The position numbers and the translations under genes were made by a program. This document shows positions 27,933-35,653 of a DNA stretch of 64,000 nucleotides, in pieces (position 1 is the stretch's first letter; every line of letters begins with the position of its first letter). The notes beneath the pieces are model-generated. The model was not told the origin of the DNA. It saw only the letters and a list, made by a program, of their open reading frames with translations, and did no database searches. Source of the stretch: Methylocystis sp. SC2 (GTDB lineage: Bacteria > Pseudomonadota > Alphaproteobacteria > Rhizobiales > Beijerinckiaceae); contig NC_018485.1 in assembly GCF_000304315.1 (NCBI RefSeq), positions 3,008,501 to 3,072,500 of the forward strand. The letters run 5' to 3'.

Positions 27933-28586
27933 TCAGTCCCGGTCCGGCGCGCCGGGAGGAAAATAAGCGCGATAGGGTCTTGCTTCGTCGACGGCTCTCG
28001 CGAAGGAGGGGCGCGCGAGAAGCCGCGCGCGATAGGCCTTTGCATTGACGAGCGCGTTGTCGATGGGGTGCGTCCAATCGGCGTAGAAAAGCGCTGGGGC
28101 GGCCGCGCAATCGGCGAGCGAGAATTCCTCTCCCGCCGCCCATTCGCGGTCCTTCATCTTGTCGTTCAGCCAGCCATATGCCGTGTCCAGCGCCCGACGC
28201 GCTTCAGCGACGCCAAATGAATCGCGATCCTCTTCCGCACGCAGACGATCAAACACGATTTTTTGCATCGGCGTCATGATGTAATTGTCGAAGAACCGAT
28301 CCAAGAAGCGGACCTCGACCGCCGCATGCCGGTCCGTCGGCAGGAGAGGGCTTCGGCCAGGATGATGGAGGTCGAGGTATTCGATGATGACGCTAGCCTC
28401 CATGACGCTGCGATCATCGTCGAGCAGAAGCGGAAAGCGCTTGATCGGCCAAAGGCCGATCCATTTGGCAGCCGCTTGCTTGTCCTCAAGCGACCGAAAC
28501 TGGAAGGGCGTCTCGTTCTCGTAAAGCGCAATAAGCGCCTTTTGCGTATAGGACGAAAACGGATGCCCGTAGAGCTTCAGCGTCAT
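27933..28586 (-). CDS. Glutathione S-transferase family protein
   Basis: A 217-residue GST with an N-terminal thioredoxin-like domain (LYGHPFSSYTQKALIALYEN; the G-site Glu-Ser equivalent is in DRSVMEASVIIEYLD near 62-73) and a C-terminal helical domain with FSLADCAAAPALFYADW. It begins at a TGATG junction with the DUF1428 gene, so the VOC-DUF1428-GST genes form a tight operon. The operon is divergent from an HxlR regulator. A detoxification or stress role is inferred; the substrate is unknown. Confidence 0.88.
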   Translation of the reverse strand: MTLKLYGHPFSSYTQKALIALYENETPFQFRSLEDKQAAAKWIGLWPIKRFPLLLDDDRSVMEASVIIEYLDLHHPGRSPLLPTDRHAAVEVRFLDRFFDNYIMTPMQKIVFDRLRAEEDRDSFGVAEARRALDTAYGWLNDKMKDREWAAGEEFSLADCAAAPALFYADWTHPIDNALVNAKAYRARLLARPSFARAVDEARPYRAYFPPGAPDRD

Positions 28587-28942
28587 CACGCTTTCTCATC
28601 GAGCAGAGGCTCGAAGCCGCCAAAGATCATCCGCTTGCCGTCGAAGGGCATGTCGCCGAGCGCCTTCATGCGCGGATCCTCATACATTTTCTTGTGGCTC
28701 GCGTCGCGTATGTCCTTCGACGGCCAGACAATCCATGAGAAAACCACCTGCTCGCCGGATTGCGCGGCAACCGCGCGTTTGAAGTCGGTGAGCTTGCCGT
28801 CAGGCAAATCGTCGCCCCAGCATTCCATCAGTTCCAGCGCGCCGAATTCCTTGAAGATCGGCCAGGCGAGTGCGGCCATTTTCCTGTAGGCCTCCTTGTT
28901 TTCCGCCGGTACGGGAATCACGAAACCGTCGACATAGCTCAT
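28586..28942 (-). CDS. DUF1428 family protein
   Basis: A 118-residue protein of the DUF1428 (ferredoxin-like, dimeric alpha-beta barrel) family. It opens with SYVDGFVIPVPAENKEAYRKMA and contains GALELMECWGDDLPDGKLTDF and FSWIVWPSKDIRD, all hallmarks of the family. The start at 28942 has GGAGCG upstream and overlaps the VOC stop by ATGA. Second gene in the VOC-DUF1428-GST operon. The molecular role of the family is not known. Confidence 0.9.
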   Translation of the reverse strand: MSYVDGFVIPVPAENKEAYRKMAALAWPIFKEFGALELMECWGDDLPDGKLTDFKRAVAAQSGEQVVFSWIVWPSKDIRDASHKKMYEDPRMKALGDMPFDGKRMIFGGFEPLLDEKA

Positions 28943-29373
28943 TGCGCCGCTCCTTCTTTCTGACACGCCTTTGAGGCGGCCTCGGCGTCCATCCACATAA
29001 TCTCCCAGATATGACCGTCGAGATCTTCGAAGCTGCGGCCATACATGAAGCCGAAATCTTGGGTCGGCGTCGGATCCGCCGCGCCGCCGGCGCGCGTCGC
29101 ATTCTCGACGAGCGCGTCGACATCGGCGCGGCTGTCGGCCGAGATACAGATCAGGACTTCTGCGGTCCTATGCGCATCGGCGATCTGCTTCGTCGTGAAC
29201 TGCCGAAATTTCTCATGCGTCAGAAGCATTGCGTGAATCGTATCGGAGAAAACCAGGCAGGATCCGGTGTGGTCGGAGAACTGCGGGTTCTTCCTGGCCC
29301 CGATCGCCTCGTAGAAAGCGGTCGCCTTGGGCAGATCGGCGACCGGAAGATTGACGAAGATAAGCTTGGACAT
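28939..29373 (-). CDS. VOC-family (glyoxalase/bleomycin-resistance-like) protein
   Basis: A 144-residue vicinal-oxygen-chelate fold protein similar to the PhnB/glyoxalase-like proteins often found beside DUF1428 genes. It has KLIFVNLPVADLPKATAFYE at the N-terminus and a C-terminal half ending FEDLDGHIWEIMWMD. The start at 29373 follows AGGAGCGTCC. It is the first gene of a three-gene operon divergent from the HxlR regulator, which probably controls it. Substrate unknown. Confidence 0.88.
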   Translation of the reverse strand: MSKLIFVNLPVADLPKATAFYEAIGARKNPQFSDHTGSCLVFSDTIHAMLLTHEKFRQFTTKQIADAHRTAEVLICISADSRADVDALVENATRAGGAADPTPTQDFGFMYGRSFEDLDGHIWEIMWMDAEAASKACQKEGAAQ

Positions 29374-29393
29374 GGACGCTCCTCTCGCAGCCG

Positions 29394-29421
29394 TTGCCGA
29401 AGCTACCGCATAAGTTATAAA
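29394..29421 (+). promoter_or_regulatory. Candidate sigma-70 promoter of the HxlR gene
   Basis: A TTGCCG hexamer (29394-29399) and TATAAA (29416-29421) are separated by 16 nt. Transcription would begin about 6-8 nt downstream, at or next to the ATG at 29430, so the message may be leaderless. No Shine-Dalgarno precedes that ATG. Confidence 0.5.
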
Positions 29422-29429
29422 ATGCAACA

Positions 29430-30131
29430 ATGAAGTTAGAAAAACTAACTAAAAGGCCGCGCGCGGCGCGCAAAGACCCTGCCGCGCGGCGTTACGACGA
29501 CGCCTGCGGCGCCGCCCATGCGCTTGATCTGATTGGCGAACGCTGGGCGCTGCTGGTGATGCGCGAATTGATGTTCGGCCCGAAAAGATTCAGCGACCTG
29601 CGCGCCGATCTTCCCGGGATCAGCGCCAATGTGCTGACGCAGCGGCTGGAGCGACTGGAGGAGATCGGCGCGCTGAGCCGGCGCAAGCTGCCGCCGCCGG
29701 CGGCGAGCCATGTCTATGAACTGACGCCCTGGGGCTATGAGATCGAGCCGGCGTTAAGCGTGCTCGGCCGCTGGGCGGCGCGCTCGCCGCTGCACGACCC
29801 GACGCTGCCTCTCAGCGCCGCCTCGCTGATGCTGTCGTTCAAAACGATGTTCGACGCGAGCAGGGCGAAGGGGTTGAACGCGCGCATCGGCTTTCGCATC
29901 GGCGACGAGACGTTCCTCGTCCATATTCATGGCGGCAAATGCGACGCCGCGCGGCAAGCGCTAGATGGCGCCGACGTCGTCTTCGCCGGGCAGGCGAGGG
30001 CGATCGCCGCGGCGGTCTATGGCGGCGCGCCGCTCGAGGCGCTTGAAGCGGAGAAGGCGCTCGCCATCGAGGGCGACCGCGCGCTCGCGAAACGCTTCAC
30101 CGGGCTCTTTCCGCTGCCGCCAAAAGCGTGA
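29430..30131 (+). CDS. HxlR-family regulator with a C-terminal SCP2-like domain
   Basis: A 233-residue protein. The N-terminal winged helix carries the HxlR signature (ALDLIGERWALLVMRELMFG, then FSDLRADLPGISANVLTQRL). The C-terminal portion (from about residue 130) resembles a sterol-carrier-protein-2-like sensor domain, as seen in other two-domain HxlR proteins. It is divergent from the VOC-DUF1428-GST operon, with 56 nt between starts. A palindrome overlaps its own first codons, suggesting autoregulation. The start is inferred from the promoter position; there is no ribosome-binding site. Confidence 0.85.
   Translation: MKLEKLTKRPRAARKDPAARRYDDACGAAHALDLIGERWALLVMRELMFGPKRFSDLRADLPGISANVLTQRLERLEEIGALSRRKLPPPAASHVYELTPWGYEIEPALSVLGRWAARSPLHDPTLPLSAASLMLSFKTMFDASRAKGLNARIGFRIGDETFLVHIHGGKCDAARQALDGADVVFAGQARAIAAAVYGGAPLEALEAEKALAIEGDRALAKRFTGLFPLPPKA
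29434..29450. promoter_or_regulatory. Palindrome overlapping the HxlR start, possible operator
   Basis: AGTTAGAAAAACTAACT: a perfect 6-bp inverted repeat around a 5-nt A-run, within codons 2-7 of the HxlR gene. A half-site-like AAGTTATAA occurs just upstream at 29412-29420. Confidence 0.45.
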
Positions 30132-30134
30132 GGA

Positions 30135-30824
30135 TTACGCCGCGCTGGCGAGGCTCTCGAAAAGCGCCGAGCCGTCTGTCCCGCCGACCAGCGGGTCGAT
30201 GAGATTTTCGGGATGCGGCATCAGGCCGAGCACATTGCGCCTTTCCGAATAAATGCCGGCGATGTCGTTGCGCGAGCCGTTGGGATTGGCGTCGCCGCCG
30301 ACAGCGCCAGCGGAATCGCAATAGCGAAAGGCGACGAGGCCTTCGCCCTCCAGACGCTCGATCGTGGCGTCGTCGGCTTCGTAATTGCCCTCGCCATGCG
30401 CAATGCAGACTTCGATCGTCTGGCCCTTGGCGTATTGCCGCGTAAAGGCGGTGTCGTTGCACTCCACCCGAAGATGCTGCATCCGACAGACGAAGCGCAG
30501 ATTGGCGTTGCGCATCAGCACGCCGGGCAGCAGGCCGCTTTCGCAAAGAATCTGGAAGCCGTTGCAGACGCCGAGCACCAGTCCGCCGCGCGCGGCATGC
30601 GCGCGCACCGCGTCCATGATGGCGGCGCGGCCGGCGATCGCGCCGCAGCGCAGATAGTCGCCGTAGGAAAAGCCTCCGGGCAACACCACAAGGTCGGTTC
30701 CGGCGGGCAGCTCATGGTCGGCGTGCCACAGCATCGCCGGCGGGCGTCCGGTCGCCTGTGTCAGCGCGCGGGCCATGTCGCCTTCGCGATTGGAGCCGGG
30801 AAAAACGACGACGGCGGCTTTCAT
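30135..30824 (-). CDS. purQ: Phosphoribosylformylglycinamidine synthase, glutaminase subunit
   Basis: PurQ supplies ammonia from glutamine to PurL in step four of purine synthesis, in complex with PurS. The 229-residue class I amidotransferase has nucleophile Cys87 in GVCNGFQIL and the His204/Glu206 pair in LMPHPEN. The N-terminus [16 protein letters not shown] is typical. The start at 30824 is set by family alignment and AGGAC upstream; the frame stays open into a family C repeat. It follows purS, and purL is not in the window. Confidence 0.96.
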   Translation of the reverse strand: MKAAVVVFPGSNREGDMARALTQATGRPPAMLWHADHELPAGTDLVVLPGGFSYGDYLRCGAIAGRAAIMDAVRAHAARGGLVLGVCNGFQILCESGLLPGVLMRNANLRFVCRMQHLRVECNDTAFTRQYAKGQTIEVCIAHGEGNYEADDATIERLEGEGLVAFRYCDSAGAVGGDANPNGSRNDIAGIYSERRNVLGLMPHPENLIDPLVGGTDGSALFESLASAA

Positions 30825-30845
30825 GGGCGTGTCCTGAGCGAAAAC

Positions 30846-30902
30846 TCGGCAGATCGGCAGTCGCCAGATCGGCAGTCGTAAGAGCTGCTCCGACTGCCGA
30901 CG
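30846..30902. repeat. Family C repeat between purS and purQ
   Basis: Three direct copies of a CGGCAG-containing unit (CGGCAGATCGGCAGTCG then CAGATCGGCAGTCG), followed by the inverse CGACTGCCGA near 30891-30900. It lies just upstream of the purQ start, comparable with the copy at the start of lptE. Confidence 0.55.
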
Positions 30903-30929
30903 CACGAAGCCCGATCGCCGCGCATACCC

Positions 30930-31166
30930 TCACACATCGATCTGATAATTCTCGATCACCGTATTGGCGAGCAGCTTCTCGCAGGCGGTCTGCAACTGCG
31001 CCTTGGCGGCGACGGCGTCGGCGCCGGCGAGCTCCACGTCGAACACCTTGCCTTGCCGCACGCTGGCGACGCCTTCGACGCCGAGCGACTTCAGCGCGCC
31101 CTCGATCGCCTTGCCTTGCGGATCGAGGACGCCGGATTTGAGGGTGACGACGACGCGGGCTTTCAT
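30930..31166 (-). CDS. purS: Phosphoribosylformylglycinamidine synthase subunit PurS
   Basis: The 78-residue PurS bridges PurL and PurQ in the three-part FGAM synthase. It has VVTLKSGVLDPQGKAIEGAL at residues 5-24 and GVASVRQGKVFDVEL, both characteristic, and the standard length. It precedes purQ by about 100 nt containing a family C repeat, and follows a Uma2-family gene that separates it from purC. Confidence 0.95.
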   Translation of the reverse strand: MKARVVVTLKSGVLDPQGKAIEGALKSLGVEGVASVRQGKVFDVELAGADAVAAKAQLQTACEKLLANTVIENYQIDV

Positions 31167-31232
31167 GCGCTGTTCCGAGTTCAGAAGATGGCCGAACGGT
31201 TACTGGCTCGACGCGCGAAGCGCAAGCCGGCC

Positions 31233-31796
31233 TTAGAGCAGACCCGTGCCGCGGTAGATGTCGCGTAAAGGCAGTCGTGCGCCGATGACGGGCAGGTCGA
31301 GCTCGCTTTCAGCCGCCTCGAATCGGCGCTCGGCGAAACCATTGGCGCGATCGAAGGAGACGACTTCGACCGCGTCCTGCGCGATGACCACATATTGCAG
31401 GAGCGAGGGCAGCGTCGCATAGGCTTTCCGCTTCCAGCGCAGATCCTTGTTCGCTGTGGACGGTGAAAGAACCTCAAACGCGACAATCATATCATTGCAT
31501 TCGACGCCAGTGAGCGTCGCGGGTCGAATCAGAACGTCAGGAACTGGCACGCTGATGTCGGAAATGCGAACGCCCAGCCCCGGCAGCACCTCCCAGGGAG
31601 CGCCGGTCTCGCGCGCCAGCGCATCGAGCAGCACCGTGAGATCGCGAATGATCGTCTGATGCAGACGGCTGGCGGAAGCGTTCAAGACCAGCTCCCCTTC
31701 GATCAGCTCCCATTTTTCGTCGTCGGGGCGCGTGGCCGTGAACGCGAAGAATTCCTCCGCGCGCATCGGACCTGGTTCGAGATGAGGAACGCCCAT
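31233..31796 (-). CDS. Uma2-family (DUF820) putative nuclease
   Basis: A 187-residue protein of the Uma2/DUF820 family, a PD-(D/E)XK-type fold expanded in cyanobacteria and found sporadically elsewhere. The core is intact: VPVPDVLIRP with Asp87, AFEVLSPST with Glu108, and a Lys-bearing strand DLRWKRKAY (Lys121/Lys124). Nuclease activity is predicted from the fold; the biological role is unknown. It sits between purC (20 nt upstream) and purS (66 nt downstream) in the same direction, an intruder in a purine gene cluster. The start at 31796 is the first ATG of the conserved part. Confidence 0.85.
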   Translation of the reverse strand: MGVPHLEPGPMRAEEFFAFTATRPDDEKWELIEGELVLNASASRLHQTIIRDLTVLLDALARETGAPWEVLPGLGVRISDISVPVPDVLIRPATLTGVECNDMIVAFEVLSPSTANKDLRWKRKAYATLPSLLQYVVIAQDAVEVVSFDRANGFAERRFEAAESELDLPVIGARLPLRDIYRGTGLL

Positions 31797-31816
31797 GGCG
31801 GCCCTTCGGGGATCTC

Positions 31817-32581
31817 CTACTGCACCAGTTTCGGCGCGCCGGTGCGGATCGTCTCGTTTTCCTGCATGATGCCGAGACGGCGCGCGACTTCGGTATAGGC
31901 CTCGACCAGCCCGCCCAGATCGCGGCGGAAGCGATCCTTGTCGAGCTTGTCGTTCGACTTGATATCCCACAGCCGGCAGCTGTCGGGCGAAATCTCGTCG
32001 GCGACGACGATTCGCATCATGTCGCCCTCCCAGAGCCGACCGCATTCCATCTTGAAGTCGACGAGGCGGATGCCGACGCCGAGGAAGAGCCCGGAAAGGA
32101 AATCATTGACGCGGATGGCGAGCGCCATGACGTCGTCGATCTCCTGGGGAGTCGCCCAGCCGAAGGCGGTGATATGCTCCTCGGACACCATCGGGTCGTC
32201 GAGCGCGTCGTTCTTATAGTAGAATTCGATGATCGAGCGGGGCAGCTGCGTGCCTTCTTCCATCCCGAGGCGCTTGGCCAGCGAGCCGGCCGCGACATTG
32301 CGCACGACGACTTCGAGCGGGATGATCTCCACCTCGCGGATGAGCTGCTCGCGCATGTTCAGCCGGCGGATGAAGTGGGTCGGCACGCCGATGCTGTTCA
32401 AATGCTGGAAGATATATTCGGAGATCCGGTTGTTGAGCACGCCCTTGCCGTCGATCACCTCATGTTTCTTCGCGTTGAAGGCTGTGGCGTCGTCCTTGAA
32501 ATGCTGAATCAAGGTGCCGGGCTCCGGGCCCTCATAGAGGACCTTGGCCTTGCCCTCGTAGATGCGGCGTCGGCGGTTCAT
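31817..32581 (-). CDS. purC: Phosphoribosylaminoimidazole-succinocarboxamide synthase
   Basis: SAICAR synthetase, which joins aspartate to CAIR. The 254-residue protein has the N-terminal [15 protein letters not shown], the central [20 protein letters not shown], and VDFKMECGR with [11 protein letters not shown] near the C-terminal third. The start [13 protein letters not shown] is assigned by family alignment; an in-frame ATG ten codons upstream cannot be excluded. It is the first gene of the purC-Uma2-purS-purQ cluster. Confidence 0.96.
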   Translation of the reverse strand: MNRRRRIYEGKAKVLYEGPEPGTLIQHFKDDATAFNAKKHEVIDGKGVLNNRISEYIFQHLNSIGVPTHFIRRLNMREQLIREVEIIPLEVVVRNVAAGSLAKRLGMEEGTQLPRSIIEFYYKNDALDDPMVSEEHITAFGWATPQEIDDVMALAIRVNDFLSGLFLGVGIRLVDFKMECGRLWEGDMMRIVVADEISPDSCRLWDIKSNDKLDKDRFRRDLGGLVEAYTEVARRLGIMQENETIRTGAPKLVQ

Positions 32582-32928
32582 TGGGATCAACCGGGGCTTG
32601 AGGAAGTCCATCTGGCGGGTCGTCGCTCCTCCGAAGTGTGAACGCTTGCCGGCTTCTGGGCGGCTCTCAGGGAGCGGCGGCGGGCGAGCGCCCTGCCGCG
32701 AGCACCGGCGGTCGTAGCGTCTTTGGCGGCCAGTGACAAGCCGACAGGGCACTCTATCGCAAAGGGAAAGACGATACAATGAAACTGACAGGGCGGCGGC
32801 CCGGCGGCGGCGCCCCCGGGGGGCCTCTCGAACGCGCGGGCGCCCCCAATTTGAGCAATTGGCCGGCGATTTCCCGGCGCGCCCGCTCGCCCCTGCAACG
32901 CTCAGGGCGCAAACGGAAGCCGCCTTGG
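32582..32928. other. Region upstream of purC, no gene identified
   Basis: About 350 nt between the purC start and the stop of a small secreted-protein gene on the same strand. Long open frames cross it, but they reflect GC-rich composition. It should carry the purC promoter. I cannot point to a convincing -35/-10 pair, riboswitch or repeat. Confidence 0.35.
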
Positions 32929-33198
32929 CTACTTCCAGCCGGCCTGTTTCTCGCAGTCCTGCCGGGCCTCGGGATTGGCCTTTTCCCATTGGGTGACGGA
33001 CCGGGTTTCGTCGTCGTCCATCTTCTCGTTCATGCATATGCAATAGGCGCGGATAATGGCGGGCGTCCCGCCTTCCTCGCCCTTGTTATCGCTGATGCAT
33101 TGATTGATCCATTTGATGTCGTCGCTCGTCATTTTCTGGGCGAAGGCCGGGCTCGTAAGGGCCAAGGCGGATAAAACAGCGCATGCAAATTTCTTCAT
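32929..33198 (-). CDS. Small secreted four-cysteine protein
   Basis: An 89-residue product with a clear signal peptide ([20 protein letters not shown], cleavage before Gln21). The mature part has four cysteines (34, 53, 55 and 82), allowing two disulfides, and an acidic helix-like region ([18 protein letters not shown], later [13 protein letters not shown]). The start at 33198 is set by the signal; the upstream extension is rejected. Proteins of this size and pattern are common, unassigned periplasmic proteins in Hyphomicrobiales. Function unknown. Confidence 0.7.
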   Translation of the reverse strand: MKKFACAVLSALALTSPAFAQKMTSDDIKWINQCISDNKGEEGGTPAIIRAYCICMNEKMDDDETRSVTQWEKANPEARQDCEKQAGWK

Positions 33199-33451
33199 GA
33201 AGCGCCCCTGCTTTGTCCGATCGCCGGACGAAAACTCCACCCACGACAAATAGCCGCATCGGCGCCTTTTGCAATTCGGCGCCTATCCGCGCGGGCGCGC
33301 GCTGCGTGGCGGGCAGGGGGCGGTTTCGTCGCGGCCAGGACCACGCTTTCCGGCATTGGCTTTGCGCGCGAATACGCATATATCGAGCCCACGCCGATGC
33401 GGCGCATGATCGCCGAGTCCTGATTTAAGAACAACCCGGCCGAGGATGGAC
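33199..33451. other. Divergent promoter region
   Basis: A 253-nt region between the small secreted-protein gene (minus) and the F1 zeta-subunit gene (plus). No repeat or RNA is recognised. The plus-strand gene has GAGG 6 nt before its ATG. Confidence 0.35.
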
Positions 33452-33775
33452 ATGAGCACGTTCGACCAGCGCGAAGATTCCTTCGAAAAACGCTTTGTCC
33501 ATGAAGAGGAGCTGCAGTTTCGCGCCGAAGCGCGCCGCAACAAGCTGCTCGGCCTCTGGGCGGCCGAAAAGCTCGGCAAGACGGGCGCCGAGGCGCAGGC
33601 CTATGCGGACGCCTTGGTCGCAGCGGAAGTCGCCGCCGACGCCGATGAGCGGGTCGTGGCTTTGGTCAAGAAGGATTTCGAGGCGGCGGGCGTGAACCAG
33701 TCCGAACATCAGATCCGCCGCACCATGGATGAGATGCTGACCAAGGCGAAGGCCGAGATCAAGGCCGGCGAATAG
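33452..33775 (+). CDS. DUF1476 protein, F1-ATPase inhibitor zeta subunit
   Basis: A 107-residue DUF1476 protein, the alphaproteobacterial F1FO-ATPase zeta subunit described in Paracoccus, which inhibits ATP hydrolysis through its N-terminal segment. Seen here: STFDQREDSFEKRFVHEEELQFR, then ARRNKLLGLWAAEKLG, and a C-terminal four-helix bundle ending NQSEHQIRRTMDEMLTKAK. The second ATG (33452) is chosen because GAGG lies 6 nt upstream; the first ATG abuts that site. It is not near an atp operon, as is usual for this gene. Inhibitory strength varies among species and cannot be inferred. Confidence 0.88.
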   Translation: MSTFDQREDSFEKRFVHEEELQFRAEARRNKLLGLWAAEKLGKTGAEAQAYADALVAAEVAADADERVVALVKKDFEAAGVNQSEHQIRRTMDEMLTKAKAEIKAGE

Positions 33776-33820
33776 CCGCGGCCGACGGCCTTTATTCATC
33801 TTTTTTGGCGATCGTCGCTT

Positions 33821-34807
33821 ATGCGCGATTCGCCCGTCAGAGCGCCCCGACAGAAGCCGCTTCCCGACGCCTCCTGTTTTCAGGCGGCGCCGGCCATCGC
33901 CGAGGAAGCGGCGCTATGGCTGCGCTATCTTGCCGGCGAGCGGCGCGCCTCCCGGCATACGGTCGACGCCTATGGCCGGGACCTCGCCGCCTTTTTGGGA
34001 TTTCTGGCGCAGCATACGGGTGAGCGGCCGGACGCGGCCGCGCTTAAGTCGCTTCAACCGGCCGACCTGCGCGCCTTCATGGCCAAGCGTCGCCGCGACG
34101 GCTTGGAAAGCCGGTCGCTGCTGCGGGCGCTCGCGGCGGTGCGCAATTTTCTGCGTTTTATCGAGAAGAAGGGCCTGGCCCGCTCAGATGTTTTTGGCGC
34201 GGTGCGTCCGCCCAAGCGCCCGCACAGCCTCCCCAAGGCGCTCACCGTGCCCGACGCCCGCGACATCGTCGACCCCGAGCAGAGGGCGGGCGAAGCGCGC
34301 GAGCCCTGGGTGATCGCGCGCGACGCCGCCGTGCTGGCGCTGCTCTACGGCGCCGGCCTGCGCATTTCAGAGGCGCTGTCGATCGGAAGCGCCCAGGCGC
34401 CGGTCGGCGCCGTCGACCGCGTCACGATCCTGGGGAAGGGCGGCAAGAGCCGCACCGTGCCGGTGATCGCGCCGGTGCGCGCGGCGATCGAATCCTATCT
34501 CGCGCTCTGCCCCTATGATCTCGCCGGCGGGCCGCTGTTTGTGGGCGCGCGCGGCGGGCCGCTCTCGCCGCGCATCATCCAGCTCGCCGTCCAGCGCCTG
34601 CGCGGGGCGCTCGGCCTGCCCGAAAGCGCGACGCCGCATGCGCTGCGTCATTCGTTTGCGACGCATCTTCTGGGTCGCGGCGGCGATCTGCGCACGATCC
34701 AGGAATTGCTCGGCCACGCCTCGCTGTCGACGACGCAGATTTACACCGCCGTCGACAAGACGCGGCTTCTCGACGCCTACCGTTCGGCGCATCCGCGCGC
34801 GAAGTGA
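33821..34807 (+). CDS. xerC: Tyrosine recombinase XerC
   Basis: A chromosome-dimer resolution recombinase acting with XerD at dif. The 328-residue protein has an N-terminal SAM-like core-binding domain (AGERRASRHTVDAYGRDLAAF) and a catalytic domain with all six residues: Arg181, Lys206, His273, Arg276, His299 and Tyr308. The patterns HALRHSFATHLL and LGHASLSTTQIYT are typical. No integron, attachment site or element boundary is seen nearby, so it is taken as the housekeeping enzyme rather than an integrase. Confidence 0.93.
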   Translation: MRDSPVRAPRQKPLPDASCFQAAPAIAEEAALWLRYLAGERRASRHTVDAYGRDLAAFLGFLAQHTGERPDAAALKSLQPADLRAFMAKRRRDGLESRSLLRALAAVRNFLRFIEKKGLARSDVFGAVRPPKRPHSLPKALTVPDARDIVDPEQRAGEAREPWVIARDAAVLALLYGAGLRISEALSIGSAQAPVGAVDRVTILGKGGKSRTVPVIAPVRAAIESYLALCPYDLAGGPLFVGARGGPLSPRIIQLAVQRLRGALGLPESATPHALRHSFATHLLGRGGDLRTIQELLGHASLSTTQIYTAVDKTRLLDAYRSAHPRAK

Positions 34808-34846
34808 GACTGAAGGCCGCGTGAAAGCCCTGAGGAGCCGCGAACG

Positions 34847-35017
34847 CCACCCTCCCCTTGATGAGGGGGAGGGTCGCATTGCGCAGCAATGCGGGGTGGG
34901 GTGACAGTTTTGATGACTCCGTCGATAGACGAGCCGTGCGCTTAAGGGCATCTTTGCGGCTTGGCTCCACCCCACCCCGGCGCTCCGCGCCGACCCCCCG
35001 CAAGGGGAGGGGGGAAG
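34847..35017. repeat. Inverted pair of family D repeats
   Basis: Two elements with opposite orientation, at about 34847-34905 (CCCTCCCCTTGATGAGGGGG with a following ATTGCGCAGCAAT palindrome) and 34967-35017 (CCACCCCACCCCGGCGCTCC and CAAGGGGAGGGGGG). They lie between xerC and the next gene and could form long G/C-run stems in RNA. Confidence 0.55.
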
Positions 35018-35068
35018 GTCGACGCTATGGGCCAAGGGGGCCGATCCGGGCGGCGAGAGGAAGTTCGA

Positions 35069-35653
35069 ATGTTCAGCCGCGCGCCGATCGTCGCGCTGAT
35101 ATTGCTCTTCGCTGGCGCCGGCCTGATGGCGCGCGCCGCCGCGCCGGACGTCTGCAAGGGCGTGTTCGCGGTGGGCCCTTATCTAGCCGCTTTTTTCGCG
35201 ACCCAAGCTCATGAAGAGGGAACGGCGCAGCGCTATTGCCGGGAAATCCCGAGTTTCGGGCCGACCCATTTGTATATCGAGATCGCCGCGCGCGAGGACG
35301 ATCCGACCCGTCCGCCGCAATTCGAGGAGATCAAGGACCTCGACATCGAGGCGCGGCTCTATTGGGCGCGAAACGACCTCAAGACGCCCGAACTGTTAAA
35401 AACCTATCGGGCGCATGGCGTCGCCTCGATCTCCTTCGACTATGATTTTTCCGAGGACGGCAAATATGTCGTCGGCGTGAGCATTCGGAAGCCGGACGGC
35501 GCGGTGCATGAAGGCGAATATATTTTCTTCGTCATCGCCGCCGCCGAGTCGGGCCTTGTCCTCGCCGTCGTCGCCGCGCTTTTCCTTGTCGGTTTCGCCG
35601 TCCTTGTCTGGCGGCTGAGAAAGCCGCTTACTCCACCGGCTCCACCGCGCTGA
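35069..35653 (+). CDS. Membrane-anchored exported protein of unknown function
   Basis: A 194-residue protein with an N-terminal signal or anchor (PIVALILLFAGAGLMARAAA), a soluble extracytoplasmic domain of about 120 residues, and a C-terminal transmembrane helix (ESGLVLAVVAALFLVGFAVLVW) followed by a short basic, proline-rich tail. The soluble part contains two cysteines (about residues 29 and 57). The start at 35069 has AGAGGAAG upstream. Its last 26 nt overlap the convergent ribBA gene. I recognise no family. Confidence 0.6.
   Translation: MFSRAPIVALILLFAGAGLMARAAAPDVCKGVFAVGPYLAAFFATQAHEEGTAQRYCREIPSFGPTHLYIEIAAREDDPTRPPQFEEIKDLDIEARLYWARNDLKTPELLKTYRAHGVASISFDYDFSEDGKYVVGVSIRKPDGAVHEGEYIFFVIAAAESGLVLAVVAALFLVGFAVLVWRLRKPLTPPAPPR

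Noticed and set aside
33821..34807. Tyrosine recombinase as integrase of a genomic island
   Set aside because: The sequence matches housekeeping XerC, and neighbours on both sides are core genes without attachment repeats or a tRNA.
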